8,704 nt of DNA from Pseudomonadota bacterium (GTDB taxonomy: Bacteria; SAR324; XYD2-FULL-50-16; JAHJRI01). Under the pieces are notes generated by a model. The model was not told the DNA's origin. It was given only the letters and a program-made list of their open reading frames with translations, and did no database searches. The number at the start of each line of letters is the position of its first letter. Within the stretch, counting starts at the first letter, position 1. This document shows, piece by piece, positions 1 through 5,985 of this stretch. The DNA lies in the NCBI GenBank assembly GCA_022360105.1, contig JAKSDL010000888.1, forward strand, positions 1 to 8,704, in the 5' to 3' direction. The position numbers and the translations under genes are program-made.

Positions 1-626
1 GGATTTATTTCCGGAAATGCCAGTTTCAAATCTTTCAGCGATGACGACGGGTTACCGTCAAGATAATCGTTTATCTGTTGTTTTGTGCTGACTTTCTTGC
101 TTTTGCTGGATTTTTCCTTTCTCCATTGGTCCAGATAGTTGCTAACTGTCTTCTTGTTCTCTTCCGGAAACGCCTTTTCCAGTCGGCTCAGGGTAAGCTC
201 AGGATTTTTATCCAGATGGTTGAATACCTTTTGTCTTAGACTTCCGGCCTCACTGCCTTTAACCTTTTTCCCCGGCTTTCTTGCAGGCTTTCTTTTGCTG
301 TCTTTGACCCAGAGATTGAAATATTCCGTGATCTGTTTTTTATCCTGGGAGGCGAACTTCTTTTTTAACTGATCCGAAGTAGATTTGGGATTTTCACCCA
401 GGTAGGTAAAGACCTTTCTCTTCAGGTTCAAAGCGGCCTTTGACTTCCCTTTGAGTGAGCTTCTGTTCTCAGCCTTGTACTCTGTCCGTCCCCTTTTTAA
501 GGTCCGCTCACTATATCCCTTTAACTCATTGAGAGTAACCAGATAGCTGGGAGTCAACTCAAAAAAGTCTTTGCCCTGGTCAATATACTTCTGAATGACT
601 TGTTTTACTTTATCTTTCTTATGCAT
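1..626 (-). CDS. Unrecognised basic protein with tandem helix-turn-helix-like repeats (partial, C-terminus outside window)
   Basis: The minus strand is open from an ATG at 626-624 to the window edge: 208 complete codons with no stop. The start is supported by AGGAG (640-636), nine bases upstream; an earlier ATG there meets TGA at once. The product is very rich in Lys and Arg. Two 38-residue units (residues 71-108 and 133-170) align without gaps with 15 identities. Shared positions are KVF, L, NP, T, L, K, F, KK, Y, W and K. A third unit starts near residue 184 and runs off the edge, and residues 10-52 look like a diverged fourth. Each unit reads as a short helix (Y-L-x-x-NP), a second helix ending in F, a turn, and a Y-x-x-W helix, suggesting a helix-turn-helix. 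Linkers such as KRKPARKPGKK resemble histone H1 tails. I recognise no family; DNA or RNA binding is inference. No signal peptide or membrane segment is seen. The gene diverges from mnmA. Confidence 0.75.
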   Translation of the reverse strand, partial: MHKKDKVKQVIQKYIDQGKDFFELTPSYLVTLNELKGYSERTLKRGRTEYKAENRSSLKGKSKAALNLKRKVFTYLGENPKSTSDQLKKKFASQDKKQITEYFNLWVKDSKRKPARKPGKKVKGSEAGSLRQKVFNHLDKNPELTLSRLEKAFPEENKKTVSNYLDQWRKEKSSKSKKVSTKQQINDYLDGNPSSSLKDLKLAFPEIN

Positions 627-635
627 CAATCCATA

Positions 636-640
636 CTCCT
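636..640 (-). promoter_or_regulatory. Ribosome binding site of the repeat protein gene
   Basis: On the minus strand this reads AGGAG (within GAGGAG), nine bases before the ATG at 626. It fixes the start, because the only other nearby ATG, just downstream of the AGGAG, is followed after one codon by TGA. Confidence 0.65.
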
Positions 641-667
641 CATGCAATGTTCAAAATCCAATACAAC

Positions 668-712
668 ATAGACTGAGGGTGGGGCGCCAGTAGACAGCGA
701 TGACGAGTCTAT
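668..712 (-). ncRNA. Candidate RNA stem with two competing pairings in the leader
   Basis: ATAGACT (668-674) is complementary to AGTCTAT (706-712), a 7-bp stem closing about 31 bases. A second copy of TAGAC at 691-695 can pair with GTCTA (707-711) instead, so only one stem can form at a time. The element lies about 30 bases upstream of the AGGAG of the repeat protein gene if transcribed on the minus strand. Regulation of translation is inference; such stems can also arise by chance. Confidence 0.3.
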
Positions 713-807
713 TCCATGATTTTGTGAATGCAATCCAAGCTTTGTCAGGCAGTACTTTTTCGGATTGGTTCAGGTCGAACAGGGAGAGAATCTGTATATA
801 TCGAGTC

Positions 808-828
808 TGCTAGGGGTTCCCGTTAGCA
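808..828 (-). ncRNA. Hairpin in the leader region
   Basis: TGCTA (808-812) pairs with TAGCA (824-828). The interior can add G-C pairs (GG at 813-814 with CC at 820-821). It belongs to the cluster of hairpins between 668 and 930. Confidence 0.35.
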
Positions 829-851
829 AGCGTATCTCTATAAAACCAATT

Positions 852-929
852 CTATTGGGTGTAACCAGGTTTTACATCTTTCAGTTAAGCCCTGAAGGCA
901 CCCTAATAGTCTTGATAAAGCACGCAAGA
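852..929 (-). ncRNA. Candidate structured RNA: three-way junction followed by a hairpin
   Basis: The closing helix pairs CTATT (852-856) and GGGTG (857-861) with CACCC (899-903) and AATAG (905-909): ten pairs with one bulged base at 904. Inside it are a 7-bp stem, CTTTCAG (878-884) with CTGAAGG (892-898) including one G-T pair, and a small stem, TAA (862-864) with TTA (872-874), which becomes TGTAA/TTACA if it borrows two pairs from the closing helix. Directly adjacent is TCTTG (910-914) with CAAGA (925-929). It matches no riboswitch or RNA class I know. The minus strand is preferred because a promoter candidate lies upstream on that strand. Confidence 0.4.
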
Positions 930-989
930 ATGAGTTCAGTCCATGTGATTGAAGTGTGTTAAAACTATTAATTAACCTTCATAAAAACT

Positions 990-1018
990 ATCAAAGTAAG
1001 TTTTACTAGGTTTGTCAA
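990..1018 (-). promoter_or_regulatory. Sigma-70-type promoter candidate for the repeat protein gene and its leader
   Basis: On the minus strand a perfect -35 box, TTGACA (1018-1013), is followed after exactly 17 bases by TTTGAT (995-990), matching four of six -10 consensus bases. It lies in an AT-rich stretch. Transcription would start near 983 and give a leader of about 350 nt before the ATG at 626, passing through all the hairpins listed here. Confidence 0.5.
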
Positions 1019-1069
1019 TATGGAATGAACACGAATTTAGAAGAAAGTTGGCCTTGATCCTTAATATAT

Positions 1070-1110
1070 AAAAAAAGCCTTCAAACCGGTCACAAGAGAA
1101 AAAAAAGGCC
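1070..1110 (-). terminator. Possible rho-independent terminator on the minus strand
   Basis: Read on the minus strand, GCCTT (1109-1105) pairs with AAGGC (1081-1077), and the stem runs straight into seven T residues (1076-1070). The loop is long (23 bases) and contains the palindrome ACCGGT, so the stem is weaker than a textbook terminator. It would stop minus-strand transcripts arising near mnmA before they reach the repeat protein promoter. An alternative 7-bp pairing is TGGCCTT (1049-1055) with AAGGCCA (1105-1111). Confidence 0.35.
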
Positions 1111-1161
1111 ACCACCTACGTAAAATTTTATTAACGGGGATTGAAAAGAGCCTCGTTCCTC

Positions 1162-1191
1162 TATGATTGTAAAGATATAATGCTATATTAT
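1162..1191 (+). promoter_or_regulatory. Possible -10 region of the mnmA operon promoter
   Basis: A run of -10-like boxes lies here: TATGAT (1162-1167), a perfect TATAAT (1176-1181), and TATATT (1184-1189) preceded by an extended TG. None has a good -35 box at 16-18 bases; TTGAAA (1141-1146) is 15 bases before the first. A start near 1188 would give a leader of about 165 nt. Confidence 0.3.
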
Positions 1192-1197
1192 TCTCCT

Positions 1198-1218
1198 CTA
1201 ATCATTCCGAATGGTTAG
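1198..1218. promoter_or_regulatory. 21-bp palindrome, operator-like, upstream of mnmA
   Basis: The arms CTAATCATTC (1198-1207) and GAATGGTTAG (1209-1218) flank a single central base. Nine of ten arm positions are complementary and the tenth is a G-T pair. It lies just downstream of the TATAAT at 1176, where a repressor would block transcription. As RNA the 1-base loop forces the centre open. The regulator is unknown. Confidence 0.45.
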
Positions 1219-1220
1219 CG

Positions 1221-1232
1221 TTCCTTCAGGAA
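1221..1232. repeat. Short inverted repeat TTCCT-TC-AGGAA
   Basis: Two perfect 5-bp arms around two bases, starting three bases after the 21-bp palindrome. The two elements may form one composite site. Short enough to be chance. Confidence 0.3.
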
Positions 1233-1343
1233 ATCATCCTCGACATGGTACAAGCAAATCCCTAAAATAAATTCAATTAGCCAGGAGACGAATAAGAAGT
1301 TATAAATCTTTGTCGCTTGTGCTTTTTCGGGAATATCGGATTC

Positions 1344-1349
1344 AGGAGA
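1344..1349 (+). promoter_or_regulatory. Ribosome binding site of mnmA
   Basis: AGGAGA lies four bases before the ATG at 1354. It is the strongest ribosome binding site in the plus-strand gene run and marks mnmA as its first gene. Confidence 0.7.
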
Positions 1350-1353
1350 AGTC

Positions 1354-2400
1354 ATGGGTTCCAAACCTCAAGTGGTTGTCGCTATGAGCGGAGGGGTAGA
1401 CAGCTCGACAACCGCTGCAATATTGGTCGATCAAGGTTATCAGGTTACAGGTCTGACCATGGTATTGTTCGATGATATTGACAACGATGCCATGTTGGAC
1501 AGTGTCCGGAAAGTGAGTGAAAGTCTGAAGATCGATTATCGAGTTTGTGACTTTCGACCTGATTTTAAAAACGTGGTTATAAATGATTTCATCGAATCAT
1601 ACGAGTCCGGCTTAACCCCAAATCCCTGTGTTATCTGCAATAAAAGAATAAAATTTGGAAAAATGCTGGATGAAGCTAAAAAAATGGGAGGCAGGTTTTT
1701 AGCAACAGGGCATTATGTCAGAATGGATCGACACGGTGAGACAGTTAAATTACTAAAAGGGGCCGATAAAAAAAAGGATCAGAGCTATTTTTTATATCGC
1801 TTAACACAAGAGCAGCTTAACCGGATATTGTTCCCACTGGGTGAACTGGACAAAACCGAAACACGAAAGATTGCAGCTGAGTATAATCTTGTAGTGGCCG
1901 ATAAACCGGAAAGCCAGGATTTGTGTTTTCTCACAAACGGGGATTATCGTGATTTCCTGCAAAATAACTCTAATATCACCTCAGAAGTCGGAGCAATAGT
2001 AGATTTGAACGGCAATGAAGTTGGTAAACACAAGGGATTGTGGAATTACACCATAGGCCAACGCAGGGGATTAGGTGTATCCGCAGGTGAACCTCTGTAT
2101 GTCGTTGAATTGGACGTAAAAAACAACAGACTAGTTGTCGCAACTGATCAACAGCGAGGCAGTGCTCAATGCAGGGTAAGTAGAACCAATTTTATCAGCG
2201 GAAACATCCCTGGCTCACCCTTTGAAGCGGACGTTAAAATTCGCTATACTGCAAAAGAAGTCAAGGCGGAAATCACACCGCTACCAGATCAGTCGGCTTC
2301 GGTGAAATTTTCAAAATCGTTACCCGATATCACCCCAGGACAATCCATTGTGTTTTATCAGGATGATGAATTAATTGGGGGCGGTTTTATAGAACTATGA
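1354..2400 (+). CDS. mnmA: tRNA-specific 2-thiouridylase MnmA
   Basis: MnmA activates U34 of tRNA-Lys, -Glu and -Gln with ATP and replaces its 2-oxygen by sulfur in the cytoplasm. The 348-residue product starts with the PP-loop ATP site SGGVDSS (residues 12-18). NPCVICNKRIKF follows at 90-101, then ATGHYVR (117-123), KDQSYFLYRL (141-150), SQDLCF (187-192) and GQRRGLG (235-241), all family signatures. By alignment with E. coli MnmA from memory, Cys95 is the catalytic residue and Cys191 the persulfide-bearing one. Cys92 makes a CxxC where E. coli has Asp. The protein is slightly shorter than the E. coli one (about 368). It has a strong ribosome binding site and opens the five-gene run; a 72-bp gap follows. 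No IscS-type desulfurase is next to it, so its sulfur donor is encoded elsewhere. Confidence 0.97.
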   Translation: MGSKPQVVVAMSGGVDSSTTAAILVDQGYQVTGLTMVLFDDIDNDAMLDSVRKVSESLKIDYRVCDFRPDFKNVVINDFIESYESGLTPNPCVICNKRIKFGKMLDEAKKMGGRFLATGHYVRMDRHGETVKLLKGADKKKDQSYFLYRLTQEQLNRILFPLGELDKTETRKIAAEYNLVVADKPESQDLCFLTNGDYRDFLQNNSNITSEVGAIVDLNGNEVGKHKGLWNYTIGQRRGLGVSAGEPLYVVELDVKNNRLVVATDQQRGSAQCRVSRTNFISGNIPGSPFEADVKIRYTAKEVKAEITPLPDQSASVKFSKSLPDITPGQSIVFYQDDELIGGGFIEL

Positions 2401-2472
2401 GTCCAATGATTTTGAATCGGATCAATTTGCCAGCTGCCCAGTAATAAATAATAAAAACAATAGGATAACGAT

Positions 2473-3309
2473 ATGAAAAGCACCAGGAAAGACAAGGTTC
2501 TGATCGATAAGCAAAACAGAAGAATCCCCATATGCTCCTGGCTTCCAAACAAAACTTCCTGTCAACTGGTTGTTGTCCACGGATTTTCGGAACATATGTG
2601 GTACTATCATGATGTGGCCAAAACCTTGAGCGAATCGGGAGTGGCAGTGCACATGATGGATCTGCCCGGTCATGGCATGGCAGAGGGTATCAGGGGGCAT
2701 ATCGATCGGTTTGATGAATACCTGGATAATGTGGATCTGCTTTGGAAAGACAATCCTTTTTACCTGAAAACCAAACCGACTTTTATACTTGGGCATTCGC
2801 TGGGCGGCCTTATTTCAGCCCAATATGTGTTGAGACGGACTCACACGTTTCAAGGCTTGATTTTGACCTCTCCCTTAACCGGATTCGGCGCAATTAGCTC
2901 TTTACCCGCAACCTTGCTGGCCAGCCTTTTGGCAAAAAACCATCGTAACGATCCGATACCCAAACCGGCCGGCGTTAAGGCGCTTTCACGCAATCCCAAC
3001 CAGTGGCCTGTCTATCTCAGCGATCCATGCAGAGGGAGGATGATTACTCCCAATCTATACCTGTTGATGCTGTCAATGTCCGGAAAACTGCAAGAATATG
3101 CTTCCAGCATTAAACTGCCCATATTGATGTTTGTCTCGGAAAAGGACAAAGTGGTTGATCCATACGCTGGTCAAAGATTTTTCGGGAATGTAGGGAGTTC
3201 GGATAAAAAGCTGATCGTATTTTCTGAAGCCATGCATGAATTGTTTCAGGAAGTTGAATGCGGTCAGATCCTGGAAACCATGCAAGTGTGGATCAATGAC
3301 AGGATCTAG
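2473..3309 (+). CDS. Alpha/beta hydrolase, monoacylglycerol lipase / lysophospholipase type
   Basis: A 278-residue serine hydrolase of the Hydrolase_4 / serine aminopeptidase S33 group. The oxyanion motif HGF is at 36-38, DLPGHG at 63-68, and RGHIDRFDEYLDNV at 74-87 is typical of bacterial monoacylglycerol lipases. The nucleophile elbow GHSLGG (107-112) puts the catalytic serine at 109; Asp225 (EKD) and His255 (MHE) complete the likely triad. No signal peptide is seen, so it probably acts in the cytoplasm or at the inner face of the membrane on monoacylglycerols or lysophospholipids; the true substrate is unknown. The ribosome binding site is modest (AGGA at 2462-2465, seven bases before ATG). 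It lies between mnmA and the glycosyltransferase, whose GTG start is one base after this stop, which suggests coupled translation and a role in membrane lipid turnover. Confidence 0.9.
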   Translation: MKSTRKDKVLIDKQNRRIPICSWLPNKTSCQLVVVHGFSEHMWYYHDVAKTLSESGVAVHMMDLPGHGMAEGIRGHIDRFDEYLDNVDLLWKDNPFYLKTKPTFILGHSLGGLISAQYVLRRTHTFQGLILTSPLTGFGAISSLPATLLASLLAKNHRNDPIPKPAGVKALSRNPNQWPVYLSDPCRGRMITPNLYLLMLSMSGKLQEYASSIKLPILMFVSEKDKVVDPYAGQRFFGNVGSSDKKLIVFSEAMHELFQEVECGQILETMQVWINDRI

Positions 3310-3310
3310 C

Positions 3311-4408
3311 GTGGGGAAAGTCATTGCATTCTTTATATCACCCCACGGATTCGGTCATGCAGCCAGGGCGTGCAGTGTTATTCAAGAACTGGCTATTGAA
3401 GCGAATAATCATGAGATCATCCTAGCTACAACGGTGCCTCGTTGGTTTTTCGAGGCTTCTTTGAACATTCCGTTTGATTATTATCCTCTCCAAACAGATA
3501 TCGGATTAATCCAATCCGATCCTATCACTGTTAATATTCAAGGATCTTTAGATGCGTTAAGCTCCTTTCTGCCCTTTTCTGAGACGATAGTAGCTAACGT
3601 GGCCAAAGAGATGACGAACAGGCATTGCGATCTGATTGTTTCAGATATTTCTCCGTTAGGCATTGCAGTGGCTGAAGAAGTGGGAATTCCTTCCCTGCTT
3701 TTGGAAAATTTCACCTGGGATTGGATTTATCGCGGCTACCAAGATGAGGATTCTGAATTTGGTAAATTCGCAGACTACTTGGAAGAAGTCTACTCACATA
3801 CCAGCTGGCACATTCTTGCCGAGCCCTTTTGTAAAAAAAAGGATGTCAATCTTATTTGCAGACCGATCAGCAGGAAACCTCGTAGTAAAAAATCAAATAC
3901 CAGGGAGAGGCTTCAAATTGAAGATGAAAGACCGATTGTGCTTGTTTCCATGGGCGGAATTGAAAGCAAGCTTCCTAATAGTCATAAGCTAAAATCCAGG
4001 AATGATCTTTTGTTTCTGGTACCAGGTTCCGGTGATCAGTTAACAAGGCACCAAAACATTATCTGTTTCCCCCATAAATCAGAATTTTATCATCCTGACT
4101 TAATTGAGTTAAGCGATGTCGTGATCAGCAAAATCGGTTACAGTACCTTGGCGGAAGTTTATCAGGCGGGTCTTCCTTTTGGATATATACCTCGGGTTGG
4201 CTTTAGAGAATCCAAAAAACTGGAGACGTTTATCTTGCGACAAATGGCCGGTATTGAAATCAGCGAAAGAGAATATCGCGATGGGGATTGGATAGCAAAA
4301 CTGAATGATCTTATGGAACTTCCCCGTTTGGAACGTCCCGGGCTACCGGGATCAAAGCAGGCTGCTCAATTTCTGCTTGAAAAATTGAATGCAAAGACGA
4401 TCGGCTGA
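3311..4408 (+). CDS. GT-B fold glycosyltransferase family protein
   Basis: A soluble, MurG-like two-domain glycosyltransferase of 365 residues from the chosen GTG. The N-terminal Rossmann half opens with VGKVIAFFISPHGFGHAAR; HGFGHA is the glycine-rich acceptor-domain motif also found at the N-terminus of L-arabinokinases. SDISPLG is at 111-117. The C-terminal donor half has VSMGG (212-216), SKIGYSTLAE (273-282) and FRES (298-301), like the nucleotide-sugar site of GT1/GT28 enzymes. Start choice: ATG 3236 adds a shadow of the hydrolase gene and is unlikely. ATG 3296 has almost no ribosome binding site. GTG 3311 has AGGA (3301-3304) six bases upstream and puts the first beta strand at the N-terminus as in the family. 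Donor and acceptor are unknown; a glycolipid or envelope sugar is suggested by lnt six bases downstream. Confidence 0.85.
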   Translation: MGKVIAFFISPHGFGHAARACSVIQELAIEANNHEIILATTVPRWFFEASLNIPFDYYPLQTDIGLIQSDPITVNIQGSLDALSSFLPFSETIVANVAKEMTNRHCDLIVSDISPLGIAVAEEVGIPSLLLENFTWDWIYRGYQDEDSEFGKFADYLEEVYSHTSWHILAEPFCKKKDVNLICRPISRKPRSKKSNTRERLQIEDERPIVLVSMGGIESKLPNSHKLKSRNDLLFLVPGSGDQLTRHQNIICFPHKSEFYHPDLIELSDVVISKIGYSTLAEVYQAGLPFGYIPRVGFRESKKLETFILRQMAGIEISEREYRDGDWIAKLNDLMELPRLERPGLPGSKQAAQFLLEKLNAKTIG

Positions 4409-4414
4409 CAGTCC

Positions 4415-5980
4415 ATGAGGAGCGATCATTCAAAAAAAACGGGTATGTTTCCAAATCGTTATCACACTTTCCGGGCAGTTCTTTCGGGTGTACTCTTGGC
4501 TTTGTCCTACCCGACTTTTGACCTGAACATTCTGGCCTGGTTTGCCCTGGTACCGCTGCTTTACGCGTTATTCTCAAGTCCCTCTCTTTATCACAGCTAT
4601 CTGCTAGGTTTGTTGACAGGTATGTCCGGCATCATTGTCGGATTTTACTGGATTGCCCATTGGGCTTCAAATGCACTTGAGATACCCCTGCCGTTCAATC
4701 TTCTTTTTCTTTTGGGATTTGCCTTTTGCTTTGGGCAAGTCTTCGGGATCATAACACTGCTTTCTGCCTGGATCAAACGCTACTCCAACATCAGTGAGGT
4801 ATTTATATTTCCCATCGTCCTGGTTTCCGTGTTCAGTGTATTCCCACTGCTTTTTAGATTCAGCCTCGCAGACGGCCAATGGCAATTTCTGACAGCCATC
4901 CAGCCTATCGATATCACAGGGATTTGGGGTCTGGATTTTGTGATGGCACTATCCAACAGCCTGATCTTTTACCTGTGTTTTTCACCTGCCGAGTCTAAAA
5001 ATAAATACCTGTTAATTGTTTCGATGAGTATCATCTGTTTTTGGTTCATCACAGGCTGGTTCAAGCTGAACATTTGGGATGAGAAAGTGTTTCATGGTCA
5101 GATTAAGAAAATTGGCATCGTGCAGCCCAATAGAACTGCAGTGTTATCAAAACCGGAGCCTTTACCCGGTTATTCCAGGGAGTATCCTTTAGAGATGCAG
5201 TTAAGCGAAACTCTCAAGGAACAGGATGTGGATTTGTTAATCTGGCCGGAAGGGCATTTTTTTGGGTATTCATTTTGGAGTGATGTCAGGAAAAGCTTTA
5301 GACAAACAATAGGGAAATGGAAAACACCCCTGGTTTTTTATGATGCTACCCGTCGGAACACGGAAAAAGGTGAAAAAGCATATAATACCATTCACTTCTT
5401 AAATGAAAAAGGTGAGCTAAAAGCTAGATATGACAAAATCAAACTGGTCCCATTTAGCGAATATTTGCCCTTGTTGGACAAGTGGGCCCTATTTGACTGG
5501 ATTCTCGGAGATTATCTTGATAACCTGACACCCGGAAACGAAGTAAAAATAGTTCCTCTAGCCGGAATGAAATTGGTCCCCAAGGTCTGCTATGAGCCTC
5601 TTTTTCCTGAATTTGTTGCTGAGACGATAGGAGGCGAAGGAGCGGGAAAGGTTCTTGTGGTCCAGTCTCAAGACGGTTGGTTCGGAGAAACCAGCCAACC
5701 ATTTCAGCACATGGCTGTAACGGTCATGCGGGCGGTTGAAAACAGGGTTCCACTTGTTCACGTGATACAAAACGGTCCTTCTGGCATTATTCATCCAAAC
5801 GGCAGATTCGCTTTTTTATCAAAGCCATTTATAAAGGGTAGCTGGGTTGCGGAGATGTCATTCAGTCCGAACAATGGGGGCAGCTTTTTTTCGAGGTTTC
5901 CAAATCTGTTTTTAAATATCATCAGGCTGTTTTGTCTTTTACTGCTCGTTGAATCATTTATCAGGCGCAGAGTGCGTTAA
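4415..5980 (+). CDS. lnt: Apolipoprotein N-acyltransferase Lnt
   Basis: Lnt moves an acyl chain from a phospholipid to the N-terminal cysteine of lipoproteins, the last step of their maturation at the periplasmic face of the inner membrane. The 521 residues match the family (about 512 in E. coli). Hydrophobic segments fill residues 20-215, with a final one near 497-513. Between them is a nitrilase-like domain with the catalytic triad: Glu279 (WPEG), Lys341 (YDKIKLVPF) and Cys392 (VCYEP). Glu349 (PFSEY) and Glu394 match other conserved residues. Near the end SQDGWFG (418-424), QHM (431-433) and RAVENR (439-444) correspond to E. coli SNDAWFG, QHF and RALELA. NGPSGI (453-458) replaces the usual NNGIT, an unusual variation. 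The ATG has no clear ribosome binding site and lies six bases after the glycosyltransferase stop, so reinitiation is likely. Sorting genes lolCDE are not nearby. Confidence 0.95.
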   Translation: MRSDHSKKTGMFPNRYHTFRAVLSGVLLALSYPTFDLNILAWFALVPLLYALFSSPSLYHSYLLGLLTGMSGIIVGFYWIAHWASNALEIPLPFNLLFLLGFAFCFGQVFGIITLLSAWIKRYSNISEVFIFPIVLVSVFSVFPLLFRFSLADGQWQFLTAIQPIDITGIWGLDFVMALSNSLIFYLCFSPAESKNKYLLIVSMSIICFWFITGWFKLNIWDEKVFHGQIKKIGIVQPNRTAVLSKPEPLPGYSREYPLEMQLSETLKEQDVDLLIWPEGHFFGYSFWSDVRKSFRQTIGKWKTPLVFYDATRRNTEKGEKAYNTIHFLNEKGELKARYDKIKLVPFSEYLPLLDKWALFDWILGDYLDNLTPGNEVKIVPLAGMKLVPKVCYEPLFPEFVAETIGGEGAGKVLVVQSQDGWFGETSQPFQHMAVTVMRAVENRVPLVHVIQNGPSGIIHPNGRFAFLSKPFIKGSWVAEMSFSPNNGGSFFSRFPNLFLNIIRLFCLLLLVESFIRRRVR

Positions 5981-5985
5981 TTATC

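Larger units (their letters stand above)
627..1353. other. Divergent intergenic region of 727 bp without a credible gene
   Basis: This separates the minus-strand repeat protein gene from the plus-strand mnmA operon. No open frame has both a start with a ribosome binding site and protein-like composition. About 960-1130 is AT-rich: 961-1020 has only 13 G/C of 60. About 668-930 is richer in G+C and crowded with inverted repeats, as expected of a structured RNA. Specific elements are listed separately. No tRNA, tmRNA, RNase P or SRP RNA signature was recognised. Confidence 0.7.

Noticed and set aside
139..372. Plus-strand open frame of 77 codons
   Set aside because: It lies opposite the repeat protein gene, has low-complexity Phe/Leu/Ser composition typical of the antisense of lysine-rich coding DNA, and the minus strand is better supported.
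654..809. Minus-strand open frame of 52 codons with fairly protein-like residues (for example DKAWIAFTKSWNRL)
   Set aside because: It has no start codon between its bounding stops TAG and TGA and no ribosome binding site. It could be the decayed tail of a gene, but nothing else supports this.
765..962. Plus-strand open frame of 65 codons in the intergenic region
   Set aside because: It begins with TTG, has no ribosome binding site, matches no family I know, and overlaps the inverted repeats that fit a structured RNA better.
627..1353. tRNA(Sec) or other tRNA gene near mnmA/selA
   Set aside because: No acceptor stem with a TTC-containing T-arm and CCA-like end could be assembled on either strand.
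2397..2444. 15-codon frame starting in the mnmA stop (ATGA overlap)
   Set aside because: Too short, no ribosome binding site, no resemblance to known peptides.
3236..3310. Upstream ATG extending the glycosyltransferase by 25 residues
   Set aside because: The added residues are read entirely from hydrolase coding sequence in another frame, and the family begins at the first beta strand encoded just after 3311.
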